From positions 124,001-188,000 of the forward strand of contig NZ_NKYE01000011.1 of the NCBI RefSeq assembly GCF_002262875.1: a stretch of DNA of 64,000 nt, in the 5' to 3' direction. The translations under genes and the position numbers were made by a program. The DNA is from Amycolatopsis antarctica (GTDB taxonomy: Bacteria; Actinomycetota; Actinomycetes; Mycobacteriales; Pseudonocardiaceae). This document shows, piece by piece, positions 33,621 to 45,805 of this stretch (its first letter is position 1; each line of letters starts with the position of its first letter). Below the pieces are notes generated by a model that was given only the letters and a program-made list of their open reading frames with translations, ran no database searches and was not told the DNA's origin.

Positions 33621-36600
33621 CGTGTGCCGCGGTGTGGCCGAGCGCGACCAGGCCGCCAGTTCCTCCAGCGCCGACTGCCAGTGCTCGGCGAGCGCCGCGA
33701 CCTCGGCGGGTTCCAGGACCCCGGTGGCCACGGCCCAGCGGGCCCGCAGCCGCGGCTCGCCCGCGCTCTCCTCGGTCACCACCGTCAGGTCCACGGCCGC
33801 CGCGACACCGGTCGCCGGGTCCGCGCCCCCGCCCATCGGCCCGGCCGGTGACCACGCTCGGGCATCGTCCTCGCCGAACCGGCCGAGGTAGTTGAAGCCG
33901 ATCTCCGGCACGGCGGGCAGTTCCGCGGCCGCGGCCGGGTCGAGATGGCGCAGCCTGCCGTAGCCGTGCCCGGCGAGCGGGCCGCCCGGCAGCGTCCGCA
34001 GCGTCTCCTTGGTCAGGGCCAGCGTCTCGTCGGGGGTGCCCGCGTCGGCGATCCGGACGGGGTAGCGGGAGGTGAACCAGCCGACGGTGCGGGACAGGTC
34101 CACGCCCTCGCGCGGTTCCTCGCGGCCGTGCCCCTCGACGGCGACGAGCACCGGTGGCCCGTCACCACCGCGGCGGTGGACGGCAGTGGCGAGCCCGGCC
34201 AGCAGAACGTCCTGCACCGTCGCGTGGGCGGCGGCCGGGGTGACGCTCAGCAGCGTCGCGGTCAGCGCGGCCGGCAGTACCGTCTCGATGACGTGGGCCT
34301 CGCCGACGCGGTCGCGTTCCGGATCAACCGGCCTGCTGCCGATGCGCCGGAAGTCGCCGGCCAGCAGGGTCCGCCAGCCCGCCAGTTCCGCCTCGCGATC
34401 CGGCGGCGGCGTCGCGGCGTCCACCGCCCAGCGGGCGAACGACACGGGTTCCGGCGTCACCTCGGGCTTCTGCCCGGCCCGGTGCCGGGCCCAGGCGTCC
34501 GCGAGGTCGTCGCGGATGATGCGCCAGGAGACCCCGTCGACGGCCAGGTGCCCGGCGACCAGCAGCAGTCTGCCCGCCGCACCCGCTCCGGCGTCGAACC
34601 AGACGGCGCGCAGCAGTACTCCGGAGGTGGCGTCGAGTTCGTCCACGGCGCGCTGCCGTTCCCGCTCCTGGAGCGCGGCCACCCGCTCGGCGGGGAGATC
34701 CGCGACCTCCACCCTGCGTGCGGTCACCGGTGCTCCGGTTCCCGGTCGCAACGTCCCGTCCGCGGTCAGGGTGGCGGCCAGCATCGGGTGTGCCCGGAGC
34801 ACGGCGGCCAGCAGGTCGTCGAGCATGGCGGAGTCGAGTCCGGCCGGGGTGTGCAGCACGCTCCACTGCACGAACCGGTCCGATGGTCCGCCCCGCTCGG
34901 CCAGCCAGCGCATGATCGCCGTCGGCGGGAACTCCGCCGGACCCGCCCCGTCGCCGGCTGGGTCCACTGTGGACACGTTCACACCGAGCGCCTCCGCGCG
35001 GGCGGCCAGCCCCTCCGGGGTACCGAGCTCCATCACGTCGCGGACGCCGAGGGCGACGCCGGCCGCCCGTGCCCTGCTGACGACCCGGAGCGAGGAGATG
35101 CTGTCGCCACCCGCCTCGAAGAAGTTCTGCCGTGGCCCGACCTCGGCCACCCCGAGCACCTCGGCGAACACCTCCGCGAGCAGCCGCGCCGTACCGGTGG
35201 CCGCCGGAGCCTCCGCCGCTCCGGACACAGCGGGCGTCCCACCCGGATCCGGGAGCGCCGCACGGTCCAGCTTTCCGCTGGCGGTCAACGGGAACTCGTC
35301 CAGGACGACGACCGCGGCGGGCACCATGTAGTCCGGCAGCGCGGTACCGCAGTGCTCCAGCACCGCCCGTTCCAGCATGGCCGGATCGCGCTCCGTGGCC
35401 CCGTCCTCGCTGTGCAGGTACGCGACCAGCCGGTCCCCTCCGCGCTCGTCCGCCCTGGCCACGACCACCGCCGCGCGGACCGCCTCGTGCCGGGTGAGGA
35501 CGTGTTCGATCTCGCCCAGTTCGATCCGGAAACCCCGCACCTTCACCTGATGGTCGGCGCGGCCCAGGTAGTCGACGCGCCCGTCCGCGGTCCAGCGAGC
35601 CAGGTCGCCGGTGCGGTAGAGCCGTCCCCCCGGTTCGCCGAACGGGTCGGCGACGAACCGCTCGGCGGTGAGTCCTGGGCGGCCGAGGTAGCCGCGTGCC
35701 AGGCGCCCGGACAGGTACAGCTCCCCCGCTACGCCGGGCGGCAGGGGGTTGAGGTGGGAGTCGAGGACATAGGCACGGGAACCGCGGATCGGCGCGCCGA
35801 TCAGGATGCGGCCCCCGTCGTGCTCGGCGTTGACGTCCCAGGCGGTGGCGTACACGGTCGCCTCGGTGGGCCCGTAGATGTTGTGCAGGCGGGCGGAGGG
35901 CAGCGCGGTGCGCACGGCGTCGGCGAACTCCGCAGACAGTGCCTCCCCCGCCAGCACGACGGTTCCGGCGTCGATCTCGGCCAGCCCGCCGTCGAGCACT
36001 CCCGCCATCGCCGAGGGCACCCCGGAGACCAGGCTGAACCGCTGCCCGCGGAAGCGGTCCTCGGCCAGTGCCAGGACGTCCTCCGCGATGTCGATCCGGC
36101 CACCGCAGAGCAGTGGGGCGAACATCTCGAACACCGAGACGTCGAAGCCGAGCGGGGTGGACGCGGGCACCCGCGCCAGGCCGTCCGTACCGAACTCGGA
36201 CCGTGCCCAGTCGGCGAGCCCGGTGAGGGCCGCGCCGGGCACGACCACACCCTTCGGCCTGCCGGTGGAACCGGATGTGTAGATGACGTAGGCGGCGGCG
36301 GTTCCGGGGACCGGTGTCGGTGCCATTCCGGGGCCCTCGCGCAGTGCGAGGGCCGTGCCGGGGTCGTCCAGCGCCAGGCAGGGCAGGCCGTCGAGCGGAC
36401 TCTGATAGCCGCCCTCGCCGAGGATCAGCACCGGCCCCGCCTCGGCGAGCACCTGCGCGGTCCGGGACCACGGGTGCGCCGGGTCGACCGGCAGGTACGC
36501 GGCGCCCGCGCGGTGCACTGCCAGTACTGCGACCACCATCCGCACCGACCGCGGCAGGGCCAGCGCCACCACGGTCTCCGGGCCGGCGCCCCGGTCCGCC

Positions 36601-39600
36601 AGCAGCGTGGCCAGCCGCGCCGCCGCCGCGTCGAGTTCGCGGTAGGTCAGTTCCGTCCGAGCGTCGGCGACGGCGATCGCGCCGGGTGTCCGGGCGGCCT
36701 GCTCCGCGAACGCCCGCGCGGGCGAGGGGGACGGCCGGACCTCGCCGGTGCGGTTGAACCGCCGCACGGCGCGCTCGGTCTCCTCGGCGTCGGCCACGCC
36801 CAGCCGCCCGACCGGCCGCCGCGGGCCCGCCACCACGGCGCGTAGCAGTGCGGTGAACCGGTTCAGCAGGTCCCGTGCCTGGGCGGCGGGAACCCCGGGC
36901 TGGTGGGAGATGCCGACGTAGCAGCGTTCCTCGGGCGCGACGATCAGGGTGACCGGGTAGTGCGTGGCGTCCACCGGGGTGCCGCCGGAGACCGTGATCC
37001 CGTCGCCATGCGCGGCGGAACCGGGCGGGACCGGATAGTTCTCGACGACCACGAGGGTGTCGAACAGCTCCCCGGTACCGGCGATCCGCTGCACCTGCGC
37101 GAGCCCGAGGTGATGGTGGTCCAGCAGTCGGGTCTGCTCGTCCAGGATCCGCGCCAGGTAGTCCTCGGCCGTCTCCTCCGGCCGCACTCGCACCCGGACC
37201 GGAATGGTGTTGATGAACAGGCCGACCATGCGGGTGACCCCGGTCAGCTCGGCGGAACGACCCGAGACGGTGGTGCCGAAGACGACGTCCTGGCGGCCGG
37301 TGAGCCGGGCGAGCAGCAGCGCCCACACGCCCTGTACGAGGGTGTTGACGGTGAGACCGCGTTCCCGGGTCCACCGGCGGAGTGTGCCGGACAGGTCCTC
37401 GTCGAGTTCCCACCCGGTGCGGGCGGGCCAGTCCGTGCCGGCGCCGGGATCGTGCGGGACGAGCATCGTCGGCTCGTCGAGGCCGTCCAGCGCCGCCGCC
37501 CAGGCTTCGCGCGATCGCGGATGATCCATTGTGGACAGTCGTCGCAGGTGGTCGGCGTAGGGACGTGGTGCCGGCCCCGCTTCCTCGCCGTTGTACGCGG
37601 CGAACAACTCGTGCGAGATCGACGTCGAGGACCAGCCGTCGAGCAGGATGTGGTGGTGGCACAGGACGAACCGGTGCTCGTCCTGACCCAGCCGGATGAG
37701 GGTGGCACGGATCAGTGGCGCCGAGGCGAGGTCGAACGGCGTGCGCCGCTCCCGCTCGATCAGCCGCTCCGCCTCCCCCACCGGGTCGTCCGAGCCGGTC
37801 AGGTCGACCTGCCGCCAGCCGGGCCTGGCCTCGGCCCGGACCACCTGCACGGGCGGGCCGTCCTCACGGGTGTGGAACTCGGTGCGCAGCACCGCGTGCC
37901 TGCGGGCCAGCGCGTCCACCTCGGCACGCAGCCGTTGCGCGTCGAGCGCACCGCGGAGGTCGAAGGGGAGCACGACGGTGTAGACGTCGGAGCCGCCCCG
38001 CCGGGCCTCGGCGTGGAAGAGCAGCCCTGCCTGCAGGGGCGCCACCGGCAGCACGTCCGCCAGTCCGCCGGGAGCGGCGGCGAACGCGTCGATCCGCCGC
38101 TGGTCGAGTGGCACCAGCGGGAAGTCGGACGGGCTGTGCCCACCGCTGCCGGGACGGCGGACGTGCTCGGCCAGCGCGCCCAGCGCCTCGATCCAGGCGC
38201 CGGCGAGCGCGTCCACCTCGGCGCCGCCGATCAGTTCGTCCACAGTGGACCAGTGGATGTCGAGGCGGGCTCCGGTGTCCCGCTCGTCGAGGACGACGTT
38301 GATCTCCACCGTGTGCCCCGCACCCAGGTCCGCGTCGGCGCCGCCGGGCAAGGGGCCGAGTTCGGCGGTGCCGGTCCAGTCCCCGGTGCCACCGGCGGCA
38401 CGGCCGAGGTAGTTGAACACGAGGGCGCGGCGGGTCCCGGACAGCCGTTCCCGTCCCACCGGGTCGAGGTACCGCAACAGGCCGTAGCCGCGGCCCTCCC
38501 CCGGCACCGAACGCAGGGATTCCTTGACCCGCTTCAGTGCCGTGCCCGCGTGCTCCCCGCCGTCGAAGACGTCGCCGAGGTCCAGGTCCGCGAGATCGGT
38601 CCGCACCGGGTACAGACTGGTGAACCAGCCCGCGGTCGAGGCCGGCCCGTCGCCGGTGCGGCCGTGGCCCTCCACGTCCACGACGAGCGACCGGGACGTC
38701 CTGACCCGGGCGAAGGCGAGTGCGAGGCCGGCCAGGAGCACGTCCTGCACGCCGCAGTGGAAGGCCGCCGGCAGTGCCCCGGTCGCCGCGGCCGTGATCT
38801 CGGCGGGAACGACGGTGCTGCGCCGTACGACCCCGGCCATGGTGTGACCCGGCCCCGGGACGGGCAGCGCGTCGTCTCCGGCGCGGGTGGCGGCGAGGTC
38901 CTCCCAGTACGCGATCTCCGGGCGGCGTCCGGCCGCCTCCCCGGCGAGCCCGTCCGCCCACTCGCGGAACGAGGTCCCGGACGGCGGGGCCGGGTCTCCC
39001 GGTAGGGCGGCGTGGATCGCGGCCAGGTCCTCGGCGAGAACGTGCCAGGAGACCGCGTCGACGAGGAGGTGGTGCGCGACCAGGAGCAGGCGTCCCGGCT
39101 CGGCCGGACCGGCGTCGAACCACACGACCCGCAGCATCCGGCCCTCGGCCGGATCGAGCGCCGCGATCTCCTCGTCCAGTTCCGCGGCCGCGGCCGATGC
39201 GGGATCGGTGCCCGCGCGGACCACCCGCGCCGAGGGCACCTGCTCGCCCGGCGCGGCCACCACGAGGCGCGCGTCCGCACCGGTGTCCGTCAGCCGGGCA
39301 CGCAGCAGGCCGTGCCGCCGGGCCAGTCCGGACAGCAGCGCCGGGAGCTCCGCGGCGGTCAGTTCCGCCGGGGTGCGCAGCAGCGCCGCCTGGCTGTACC
39401 GGGCGACGGGGCCGCCGCGTTCGAGCAGCCACCGCAGCATCGGTGTCGGCGCCACCGGTCCGTGGTCCTCGGCCGTGGGCCCGGCGGGTTCCTCCGCGAG
39501 TGTGGCCAGTTCGGCGAGCCGTTCCACCGTGCCTGCCTGGACGACCTCACGAGGCGTGACGCGCAGTCCCGCCCTGCTCAGCGCGGCGACCAGGTGGATC

Positions 39601-42600
39601 GCGAGGATGCTGTCGCCGCCGGACTCGAAGAACCCGGCCTCGACTCCGACCTGGTCCAGCCCGAGAACCTCGGCGAAGGCGGCGGCCACGGTGTGCTCGG
39701 CCGGTGTGCGGGCGGCCCGTCCTGCTGCCGTCCGGTCCGGATCGGGCAGCGCCGCGCGATGCAGTTTTCCGTTGGCGGTCAACGGGAGTTCCGCCAGCGG
39801 CACGAAGGCACCGGGCACCATGTGGGCGGGCAGCGTGCCGGCGAGGCCTGCGCGCAGGGCGTGGGCATCGATCGCCCTGCCGGACGCGGGGACGCAGTAC
39901 GCGACCAGCGCACCGGAGCGCAGGAGCACCGCGGCCGCCGCGACGTCCGGTGATTCGAGCAGGCGCGCCTCGATCTCGCCGGGCTCCACCCGCTGCCCGC
40001 GGATCTTCACCTGCTCGTCCGCCCGGCCCAGGTAGACGATCGCGCCGTCGGCGCGCCTGCGCACCAGGTCCCCGGTCCGGTAGAGCCGCCCGCCGGGCGG
40101 GCCGAAGGGGTCGGCGACGAAGCGGGACGCGGTCATCCCCGGCCTGGCGTGGTAGCCGCGGGCGAGCTGCCTGCCCGCGAGGTACAGCTCACCGGTGACG
40201 CCGGGCGGCACCGGGCGCAGGGAGGTGTCGAGTACGTGCAGCGCGGTGTTCCACACCGGCAACCCGATCGGCACCGGCTCCCCCGCCACCGCGCCGGTGG
40301 TGTCCCAGTAGCTGACGTCGACCGCCGCCTCGGTCGGGCCGTACAGGTTGTGCAGGGCGGCACCGGTGCGCTCGGCGGTCCGCGTGACCAGGTCCGCGGG
40401 CAGGGCCTCGCCGCTGCAGACGATGCGGCGCAGTGTCCGCGGGAGCGGTCCCGCGGTTCCGGCGAGGAAGGCGCCGAGCATCGAGGGGACGAAGTGGACC
40501 GTGCTGATCCGTTCCTCCGCGATGAGCGTGGCGAGCCGTTCGGCGTCCCGGTGGTCGCCCGGTTCGGCGACCACCAGGGTTCCGCCGGTGACCAGGGGAA
40601 GGAAGAACTCCCAGACGGACACGTCGAACCCGGCGGGTGTCTTCTGCAGGAACCGGTCGGCGGGCCCGAAACCGTAGTGCTCGGCCATCCACAGCAGTCG
40701 GTTCACGATGGCGTCGTGGGAGACCAGCACGCCCTTGGGCCTGCCCGTCGAGCCGGAGGTGTAGAGCAGATAGGCGGCGTCGCCACCCGCCTGCGCTCCG
40801 TCCGATATGGACACTGTGGACGCCGCCGGAGTGGCGCGGAGTTCGGCGTAGGAGTCCGGGTCCACCACGAGACACGGCCGGGCGTCGTCGAGCAGGTAGC
40901 GGACGCGGCCGGCCGGATACTCCGGGTCGACCGGCAGGTAGGCGCCCCCGGCGCGCACGACGGCCAGCAGGGTGACGACCAGGTCCGCCGACCGCGGCAG
41001 CAGCACCGCGACCACCCGGTCCGGGCCCACGCCGCGATCGCGCAGTGCGGCGGCCAGGTGCGCGGTGCGGGCGTCCAGTTCGGCGTAGCTGAGCCGTTCC
41101 CCGCGGAACACCAGTGCCTCGGCGTCCGGGGTGGCGGCGAACCGCTCGCGCATCAGGTCCGCCAGGGTGTGCCCGGGAACGCGGTGGGCGGTGTCGTTCG
41201 CGGCCGCGATGAGCGAACGTTCGGACTCGTGCAGCACCGGCAGCGCGCCGATAGTGGTGTCCGCCGACCGCGTGGCCGCCGTCAGGAAGTCGGCGAACCT
41301 GCGGGTGAAGCTCTCCGCCACACCGTGGTCGAACAGGTCGAGGGAGAACTCCAGGAACCCGTGCAGTTCCTCGGCGGACTCGGTGACGTTGAGGGTCACG
41401 TCGACCTTCGCGGTGCCGGTGCCCACGAGTTCGGTGCGCGCGCCGAGCCCGGCGAAGGTCTCCGGTTCCTCGCCCACGTTGCGGTAGGCGAACATCACCT
41501 GGAACAGCGGTGGCCGTGAGGCCGAGCGCGGCGGGTCGATCCGGTCCAGCACCCGCTCGAACGGCACCTCGTCGTGGGCGAGCGCGGCCAGGTCGGCGGT
41601 TCGCACCCGGTCGAGGAGGTCGCGGACAGTCGGATCGCCCGAGGTGTCCACCCGCGCGACGACGGTGTTGACGAAGAACCCGACGAGGTCCTCGGCGGCC
41701 CGGTCGGACCGGCCGGCCACCGGGATCCCGATCGGGATGTCCGTCCCGGCACCGCATCGGGTGAGCAGCGCGGCCAGCGCGGCGTGCAGCACCATGAACA
41801 CACTGGTGCCACTGGCCCTGCCCAGCGCACGGAGGTCGGCCAGCAGGCCGGGGTCGAGATCGAGGTCGACCGACACACCGCTGCCGCCGGGCCGGGGTGG
41901 CCGGGGCCGCCCGCTGGGCAGCGTGGCCTCCTCGGGCAGTCCGGCCAGCGCTCCGGCCCAGTGGTCGAGCTGCGTGCGGGCGAGCGCGGTGGGCTCGTCC
42001 GGGTCGCCGAGCAGCGCGCGTTGCCACAGCGTGTGGTCCGCGTACTGCACGGGCAGCGGAGCGCGGTCCGGCACCTCACCTGCCAGCCGGGCGGTGTACG
42101 CCGTCTCGAGGTCACGCAGCATGGGCCGCAGGGACCATTCGTCGGTCGCGATGTGGTGTGCGAGCAGCAGCAGCACGTGCTCCTCGGACCCCACCCGGAA
42201 CAGGGTCGCCCGGATCGGCAGCTCGTCGGCCAGGTCGAAGGTCCCGCGCGACCGCGCTGCCATCGCCCCGGCCAGCTCGGGCCCGGTCGTGCCGGCGATC
42301 TCGAACGGCACCCGCACCTCGTCGGCCGCGCGCACGTACTGGTGCACGACTCCTTCGGTCTCGCCGAACACCGTGCGCAGGCTCTCGTGCCGGGCGACGA
42401 GGTCGTCGACGGCCGACCGCAGGGCCACCGGATCGAGCGGGCCGTGCAGGTGCAGTGCGAGCGGCAGGTTGTAGGCGGCGCCTCCGTCGAGCCGGTGCAG
42501 CAGCCACAGCCGGTGCTGTCCGGCCGAGACCGGCAGCGGTGTGGGACGTTCGGCGGGCCGCAGGGCGGGTCGCGCGGGATCGGCGGTGGCGAGGTGCGCG

Positions 42601-45600
42601 GCCAGGGCCGAGGGGGTGGGCGCGTCGAACACGCGGCCCACGGGCAGTTCCCGGCCGAGTTCGGTACGGATCCGGGTGACCAGCCGGACGGCGAGCAGTG
42701 AATGCCCGCCGAGCTCGAAGAAGTCGTCGTGCGCCCCGGTGTCGCCGATGCCGAGGACGGCCCCGAACAGTGCGCGCAGCACCGCCTCGTGCGGGTCGTC
42801 CGAGGGTACGTGGGCGGAACCGTCCGGCCGGAACGCCCCGGCCGTGCCAGATCCGTCGATGTCCGATGTGGACAGTGCGGCGCGGTCGATCTTCCCGTTG
42901 GGTGTCAGGGGAAGCCTGGACAGCTCGGTGAACGCCGAGGGCACCATGTACTCCGGCAGCGCCTCGGCGAGGTGCTCGCGTACGCGGTGCGTGACGGGCA
43001 GGGCCGACCCGGTCTCGGGCACCAGGAAGGCGAGCAGGCGGTTGTCCGCTCCCCCGGTGGCGACGACGGCGCACGCGCCCACACCGTCAAGCAGGCCCAG
43101 CCGGGCCTCGATCTCGCCGAGTTCGATCCGGAAGCCGCGCACCTTCACCTGATGATCGGTGCGGCCCAGGCAGTCCAGTTCCCCGTGACGGCGGCGGGCC
43201 AGGTCGCCGGTGCGGTACATCCGGGTGCCGGGCGGGCCGAACGGATCGGCGATGAACCGGCCCGCCGTCAGGCCCGCTCGCCCGAGGTAACCGGTGGCCA
43301 CGCCGTCACCGGCGAGGTACAGCTCGCCCACCTCGCCGTCGGGGACCGGACGCAGCGCGCGGTCCAGTACGTAGGCGGCGGTGTTCGGGATCGGGTCTCC
43401 GATGGGCGGTGGCCCGCCGGTCCAGCCGGTGAGTTCCCGGGCGGTGGACCAGATCGTGGTCTCGGTCGGCCCGTAGAGATTGGTGACCCGCGCGGCGGAG
43501 GCCGCCAGTGTCCTCGCCAGACCGGCCGGCAGCGCCTCGCCGCCGACCAGCACCCGCAGCCCGCGGACCACTCGCGGCGCCAGTTCGACGATGGCCTGCC
43601 AGAGCGAGGGCGTGGCCTGCATGGCGGTGACCGCCTCGGCGGCGGCGAGTGCGGCGAGCCGGGCGGGATCGCGCACCTCCGCGCGGTCGGCGAGCACCAC
43701 CGTCGCGCCGTCCAGTAGTGGTACGAACAGTTCGAGCGCGGCGATGTCGAAGCTGACGGTGGTGACGGCGAGGAACCGATCCGCGGCGGAGAGGGCGAAC
43801 CGCTCCCGCATCGAGGCCAGGAAGTTGCCCAGGTTGCGGTGTGAGACCACGACACCCTTCGGCACCCCGGTCGAGCCGGAGGTGTGGATGACGTAGGCGG
43901 CCGAGGACGGCCGGTGCGCCCGGTGGGCCGGCGCCGGTCCTGGTGCGCCGAGCAGCGCGCCGGTCGCCGGGTCGTCGAGTTCCAGCCGGTGCGGGTGATC
44001 GAGCCCGGTGACCGTCGACGCCGTGGTGAGCAGCACCGCGGGCGTGGCGTCGTCGAGCATGTGCCGCAGCCGGGCGGGCGGGAAGTCGGGGTCCATCGGC
44101 AGGTAGGCGGCGCCGGACTTCAGCACGCCCAGCAGCGCCGTCACCAGGTCCGGTGTGCGCGGGACGGCGACGGCCACCACGGAGCCGGGCCCCGCGCCGC
44201 GCTCGGTCAGGGTGGCGGCGAGCCGGTCCGAGCGGCGGGCCAGCTCGGCGTAGGACAGTTCCAGTCCGGCACCGCGCACGGCGGGCAGCTCCGGGGTGCG
44301 CGCCGCCTGCCGGGCGAACTCGGCGAGCAGGTCGGTGTCGCGGTGGGCGGTCCGGGGCGCGCGGCCGTGGTCGAGCACGGCACGCAGTTCGCTCTCCGGG
44401 GCGAGGTCGGCGCGGCCGATCGGCTGGTCGGCTCCACCGCGGGCGAGCACCTCCAGCAGCGCGGTGAACCGGTCGGCGTGACGGCGCAGCGCCGGCCGGT
44501 CGTAGGCGTTCGGGTTGCCGTCGAACTCCAGCACCAGCCCCGATCCGTCCGGGGCACCCTGCACGGTGACCGACAGGTCGTCCACCGGGCCCGCGGCGAG
44601 GTAGTGCGTGGTGGCGCTCAGGTCCGCGAAGCGCGGCGTGGTGGCGAACGGCTTGATGTTGATCCACGGTCCGACCAGGCGACGGCCCGCGCCGAGCAGT
44701 CCCAGGTCGCGGCGGATGTCCTCGCCCCGGTACCGGTGGTGCGGGCGGATCGCGGCGAGTTCCGCGGCCACCGCCGCGGTCAGCTCGCCGAAGGTGGTCG
44801 CCGGGCCGGTGCCGACGCGCAGGGGAACGACGTTCACCGCGGTGGCCGGGATCCGGGCCCCGGCCGAACCCAGGCGGCCCATCAGCGGCAGGCCGAGCAC
44901 CACGGGCCCGGCACCGGTGGCCCGGTGCAGGTACGCGGCGAGCGCGGCGCCGACCAGTTCGGCCCACCCGGCCCGTGCGCTCCCGGTGGCCGCGGACAAC
45001 GCGGCCACCACCTCCGGCGGGACGGTGGCCCGCTCGCGGAGGAAGCCGTGGGCCGGGGCGGCGGGCCTCGCGGGCGACGCCGGATCCGGCCGGTCCGCCA
45101 TCCGGTCCGCCCAGAACCGCCGGTCGGCGGCATACGCGGGCGATTCGCGATAGGCGGCGTCCTCGGTGACGAGGTCGGCGAGCGGCCGGAACGGGTTGGC
45201 CGGGGGCTCGGCACCCGCGTCCAGGGCCGTGTACCGCTCGGCGACTCTCCTGGCGACGATCGTGAAGCCGTAGCCGTCGAGCAGAATGTGGTGACAGCGC
45301 TGGTACCACAGGTATCGCCGCGCGCCGACGCGGAGCAGCGCCTCGGTCGCCAGCGTCCCGCCTTCCAGGTCGGCCGCCACCGCGAGGTCGGCGTCCATCC
45401 ACTCGCGTGCGCGCCGGTCCGGGTCCACCGCCCCGGTCAAGTCCATAATGGATAGTCCTGGCGGGGCGGCGGCGCCGGTGTGCTGCCAGGGCACGTCGCC
45501 GTCCTCGCCGAACCGGACGGAGAAGATGTCCGCCTCGGCGAGGGTGGACCGCAGCGCCTCGGTGAACGCGCGCTCGTCCAGCTCGCCATGGATCTCCACG

Positions 45601-45722
45601 TACTCCGCGGTGTTGTACGCCGGGCTGGAGCGGTCGAGCCGCTGGCCGAACCACACACCGGCCTGCGCCGCCGTCAACGGCAACCGCTCGCCGGAACCGC
45701 CCGGTACCCGCACCACCGACAC
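28974..45722 (-). CDS. Siderophore NRPS A: modules 1-4
   Basis: A 5582-aa starting synthetase. I chose GTG 45722 because GAGGA lies 9 bases upstream and the protein then begins with the first C-domain motif; the frame continues to 46802 only as a shadow of the oxidase gene. Domain order: C1 ([10 protein letters not shown], near 145), A1 (near 610), PCP1 (GGHSLL, near 1004), C2 (HHIATDEWS, near 1188), A2, PCP2 (GGDSIL, near 2035), E2 ([10 protein letters not shown], near 2217), C3 ([10 protein letters not shown], near 2690), A3, PCP3 (GGDSIS, near 3540), E3 ([10 protein letters not shown], near 3720), C4 (HHLLFDGWS, near 4200), A4, PCP4 (GGDSIS, near 5032), E4 ([10 protein letters not shown], near 5226). 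C1 resembles the starter C domain of EntF. It ends in LEAKWGKA, a likely donor docking tail, and overlaps NRPS B by ATGA. Confidence 0.93.
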   Translation of the reverse strand: MSVVRVPGGSGERLPLTAAQAGVWFGQRLDRSSPAYNTAEYVEIHGELDERAFTEALRSTLAEADIFSVRFGEDGDVPWQHTGAAAPPGLSIMDLTGAVDPDRRAREWMDADLAVAADLEGGTLATEALLRVGARRYLWYQRCHHILLDGYGFTIVARRVAERYTALDAGAEPPANPFRPLADLVTEDAAYRESPAYAADRRFWADRMADRPDPASPARPAAPAHGFLRERATVPPEVVAALSAATGSARAGWAELVGAALAAYLHRATGAGPVVLGLPLMGRLGSAGARIPATAVNVVPLRVGTGPATTFGELTAAVAAELAAIRPHHRYRGEDIRRDLGLLGAGRRLVGPWINIKPFATTPRFADLSATTHYLAAGPVDDLSVTVQGAPDGSGLVLEFDGNPNAYDRPALRRHADRFTALLEVLARGGADQPIGRADLAPESELRAVLDHGRAPRTAHRDTDLLAEFARQAARTPELPAVRGAGLELSYAELARRSDRLAATLTERGAGPGSVVAVAVPRTPDLVTALLGVLKSGAAYLPMDPDFPPARLRHMLDDATPAVLLTTASTVTGLDHPHRLELDDPATGALLGAPGPAPAHRAHRPSSAAYVIHTSGSTGVPKGVVVSHRNLGNFLASMRERFALSAADRFLAVTTVSFDIAALELFVPLLDGATVVLADRAEVRDPARLAALAAAEAVTAMQATPSLWQAIVELAPRVVRGLRVLVGGEALPAGLARTLAASAARVTNLYGPTETTIWSTARELTGWTGGPPPIGDPIPNTAAYVLDRALRPVPDGEVGELYLAGDGVATGYLGRAGLTAGRFIADPFGPPGTRMYRTGDLARRRHGELDCLGRTDHQVKVRGFRIELGEIEARLGLLDGVGACAVVATGGADNRLLAFLVPETGSALPVTHRVREHLAEALPEYMVPSAFTELSRLPLTPNGKIDRAALSTSDIDGSGTAGAFRPDGSAHVPSDDPHEAVLRALFGAVLGIGDTGAHDDFFELGGHSLLAVRLVTRIRTELGRELPVGRVFDAPTPSALAAHLATADPARPALRPAERPTPLPVSAGQHRLWLLHRLDGGAAYNLPLALHLHGPLDPVALRSAVDDLVARHESLRTVFGETEGVVHQYVRAADEVRVPFEIAGTTGPELAGAMAARSRGTFDLADELPIRATLFRVGSEEHVLLLLAHHIATDEWSLRPMLRDLETAYTARLAGEVPDRAPLPVQYADHTLWQRALLGDPDEPTALARTQLDHWAGALAGLPEEATLPSGRPRPPRPGGSGVSVDLDLDPGLLADLRALGRASGTSVFMVLHAALAALLTRCGAGTDIPIGIPVAGRSDRAAEDLVGFFVNTVVARVDTSGDPTVRDLLDRVRTADLAALAHDEVPFERVLDRIDPPRSASRPPLFQVMFAYRNVGEEPETFAGLGARTELVGTGTAKVDVTLNVTESAEELHGFLEFSLDLFDHGVAESFTRRFADFLTAATRSADTTIGALPVLHESERSLIAAANDTAHRVPGHTLADLMRERFAATPDAEALVFRGERLSYAELDARTAHLAAALRDRGVGPDRVVAVLLPRSADLVVTLLAVVRAGGAYLPVDPEYPAGRVRYLLDDARPCLVVDPDSYAELRATPAASTVSISDGAQAGGDAAYLLYTSGSTGRPKGVLVSHDAIVNRLLWMAEHYGFGPADRFLQKTPAGFDVSVWEFFLPLVTGGTLVVAEPGDHRDAERLATLIAEERISTVHFVPSMLGAFLAGTAGPLPRTLRRIVCSGEALPADLVTRTAERTGAALHNLYGPTEAAVDVSYWDTTGAVAGEPVPIGLPVWNTALHVLDTSLRPVPPGVTGELYLAGRQLARGYHARPGMTASRFVADPFGPPGGRLYRTGDLVRRRADGAIVYLGRADEQVKIRGQRVEPGEIEARLLESPDVAAAAVLLRSGALVAYCVPASGRAIDAHALRAGLAGTLPAHMVPGAFVPLAELPLTANGKLHRAALPDPDRTAAGRAARTPAEHTVAAAFAEVLGLDQVGVEAGFFESGGDSILAIHLVAALSRAGLRVTPREVVQAGTVERLAELATLAEEPAGPTAEDHGPVAPTPMLRWLLERGGPVARYSQAALLRTPAELTAAELPALLSGLARRHGLLRARLTDTGADARLVVAAPGEQVPSARVVRAGTDPASAAAAELDEEIAALDPAEGRMLRVVWFDAGPAEPGRLLLVAHHLLVDAVSWHVLAEDLAAIHAALPGDPAPPSGTSFREWADGLAGEAAGRRPEIAYWEDLAATRAGDDALPVPGPGHTMAGVVRRSTVVPAEITAAATGALPAAFHCGVQDVLLAGLALAFARVRTSRSLVVDVEGHGRTGDGPASTAGWFTSLYPVRTDLADLDLGDVFDGGEHAGTALKRVKESLRSVPGEGRGYGLLRYLDPVGRERLSGTRRALVFNYLGRAAGGTGDWTGTAELGPLPGGADADLGAGHTVEINVVLDERDTGARLDIHWSTVDELIGGAEVDALAGAWIEALGALAEHVRRPGSGGHSPSDFPLVPLDQRRIDAFAAAPGGLADVLPVAPLQAGLLFHAEARRGGSDVYTVVLPFDLRGALDAQRLRAEVDALARRHAVLRTEFHTREDGPPVQVVRAEARPGWRQVDLTGSDDPVGEAERLIERERRTPFDLASAPLIRATLIRLGQDEHRFVLCHHHILLDGWSSTSISHELFAAYNGEEAGPAPRPYADHLRRLSTMDHPRSREAWAAALDGLDEPTMLVPHDPGAGTDWPARTGWELDEDLSGTLRRWTRERGLTVNTLVQGVWALLLARLTGRQDVVFGTTVSGRSAELTGVTRMVGLFINTIPVRVRVRPEETAEDYLARILDEQTRLLDHHHLGLAQVQRIAGTGELFDTLVVVENYPVPPGSAAHGDGITVSGGTPVDATHYPVTLIVAPEERCYVGISHQPGVPAAQARDLLNRFTALLRAVVAGPRRPVGRLGVADAEETERAVRRFNRTGEVRPSPSPARAFAEQAARTPGAIAVADARTELTYRELDAAAARLATLLADRGAGPETVVALALPRSVRMVVAVLAVHRAGAAYLPVDPAHPWSRTAQVLAEAGPVLILGEGGYQSPLDGLPCLALDDPGTALALREGPGMAPTPVPGTAAAYVIYTSGSTGRPKGVVVPGAALTGLADWARSEFGTDGLARVPASTPLGFDVSVFEMFAPLLCGGRIDIAEDVLALAEDRFRGQRFSLVSGVPSAMAGVLDGGLAEIDAGTVVLAGEALSAEFADAVRTALPSARLHNIYGPTEATVYATAWDVNAEHDGGRILIGAPIRGSRAYVLDSHLNPLPPGVAGELYLSGRLARGYLGRPGLTAERFVADPFGEPGGRLYRTGDLARWTADGRVDYLGRADHQVKVRGFRIELGEIEHVLTRHEAVRAAVVVARADERGGDRLVAYLHSEDGATERDPAMLERAVLEHCGTALPDYMVPAAVVVLDEFPLTASGKLDRAALPDPGGTPAVSGAAEAPAATGTARLLAEVFAEVLGVAEVGPRQNFFEAGGDSISSLRVVSRARAAGVALGVRDVMELGTPEGLAARAEALGVNVSTVDPAGDGAGPAEFPPTAIMRWLAERGGPSDRFVQWSVLHTPAGLDSAMLDDLLAAVLRAHPMLAATLTADGTLRPGTGAPVTARRVEVADLPAERVAALQERERQRAVDELDATSGVLLRAVWFDAGAGAAGRLLLVAGHLAVDGVSWRIIRDDLADAWARHRAGQKPEVTPEPVSFARWAVDAATPPPDREAELAGWRTLLAGDFRRIGSRPVDPERDRVGEAHVIETVLPAALTATLLSVTPAAAHATVQDVLLAGLATAVHRRGGDGPPVLVAVEGHGREEPREGVDLSRTVGWFTSRYPVRIADAGTPDETLALTKETLRTLPGGPLAGHGYGRLRHLDPAAAAELPAVPEIGFNYLGRFGEDDARAWSPAGPMGGGADPATGVAAAVDLTVVTEESAGEPRLRARWAVATGVLEPAEVAALAEHWQSALEELAAWSRSATPRHTPSDFPLIPLTPQDVRAIETAPGRGPVTDLLPLTPLQTGLFFLTGFADDGPDPYLMRFRIDLNGTVDGGRLRAAAGALLADHPNLRAGFTYTAAGTPVQFVPVTGTARCRVLDLRAEADPAAALATAEAEEERERFDPASPPLLRLTAAILPGGHSALLVTAHHLLFDGWSGPLLVAELLRAYGGGGTTAPGRPYRDYLAWLGRRDIAADRAAWRHALDGLEEPTLLAPAGAGDAERRARRQETVLPAGLTAELTAFLRSHGLTVATLVQVIWGLLLGRLTGREDVVFGAVVSGRPPELAGSASLIGLCANTVPVRVRADSGESLGDLLERVRLEQAALLEHQYLGLADIQREAAPGELFDTVLVVQNYPLDGAAVRDAAGELGLREVRAYDDTHYPVALVVEPGTELRLVWKYSAAAFGEDEIRRLGRRFELLCRAVVERPGTRSETVDVLLPGERDRLLLEHNRTARDRRPLGLAELFAAAAAAHPERTAVTDAGHSLSYAELDARSDELAGELAGLGAGPERIVAVALPRCANLIVAMLAVQKAGAVYLPVDPGYPEGRIAHMLADAAPSLLVTDAEADVRAPAGVPRLLLGTGASLTGRAVPAVRPSPAAAAYVIYTSGSTGVPKGTTVTHTGVADLVGTMTEAFDVGPGSRVLQFASVSFDTSVWELCMGVLTGATLVIVPDEARAGEPLAHFLRYHEITHATLPPAALSSLAPERVPAGMTVITAGEACTPALVRAWSADRPMFNSYGPTETTVDITLWECRDEPGMTAVPIGDPVHNTAVYLLDHRLRPVPEGVTGELYAAGTGLARGYLGRAGLTAARFVADPFGAAGSRLYRTGDLARRRPDGTLVYAGRADHQVKVRGFRIEPGEVEAVLTAHPVVGGAAVVAVPDTRGGNRLIGYLVADGELDVTDVRAAALRTLPDHMVPAVFVELDEFPLTPNGKLDRRALPEPPVATPAGQGPDAGGRVARTLAGIVGEVLGLPAIGSADDFFALGGDSISSIQVVSRAHAAGLDLRARDVFECRTVAALADLAASRETSGPRAAPVTADPVGTMPATPVMLWLRDLGGPIGRFSQSQVLRTPAGLTESGLLSVVRAVLGRHDMLRARLDRTEDGGWTLEVPPGDAVQPADLVSTVDVSAVDEYRLPDVVAEHLDRAADLLAPENGVLARFVWLRSGEGLPGRLIVLIHHLAVDGVSWRILPGDFAAAWAAVAAGTDPPDPASGTSFRAWARRLAEAGTEGEFAGELPHWRATLTAAPEGPAGGPTDPRRDLVGVARLIHQVVPAHRCAPLLTALPEAYGTGVQEVLLTALTLAVARGHARAGTPTRELLVRLEGHGRTELLAGADLSGTVGWFTTGYPVRLGIAGADLGDALAGGESAGRVLKAVKEQLVGVPGEQGLGYGVLRHLDPAAAPELAAYAEPEVSFNYLGRFTEPAGDTDWQPVAGASGVDGAAEPGQPMAHALEINAVAVEIDGETELHVDWLYAPGVIDDTGAHDLAETWLDTLDALADHAAGPAAGGHTPSDLALVSLSQHQIDTLEAKWGKA
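33621..38139 (-). other. NRPS module 3: C-A-PCP-E
   Basis: Boundaries are approximate. The A3 pocket reads D-V-F-S-V-A-I-V-Y, with no confident substrate (a small or aliphatic residue is possible). In E3 the active-site block is [10 protein letters not shown]: the first His of HHxxxD is Gly, while the second, catalytic His is kept. Confidence 0.65.
38140..42550 (-). other. NRPS module 2: C-A-PCP-E, predicted D-Ser
   Basis: Boundaries are approximate. The LCL-type C domain has HHIATDEWS. The A2 pocket D-V-W-H-V-S-L-V-D matches the serine code. E2 has [10 protein letters not shown] and EGHGRTG, but the E4 motif is [12 protein letters not shown] instead of SRTVGWFT, so epimerase activity should be confirmed. 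Confidence 0.72.
42551..45722 (-). other. NRPS module 1: starter C-A-PCP, predicted Gly
   Basis: Boundaries are approximate. The A1 pocket read by hand is D-I-L-Q-L-G-L-I-W, the established glycine code. The C domain ([22 protein letters not shown]) resembles the EntF starter C domain, which accepts an aryl acid, so the peptide may be N-capped. PCP1 is GGHSLL. Confidence 0.78.
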
Positions 45723-45805
45723 TGCCTGACTTCCTCTCTGTACGCGCGCCTGTTTCCGCGCGCCCGCTGCCCGCCGCGCCCGCGGCGTCCGGACTCGCCG
45801 ACCGC

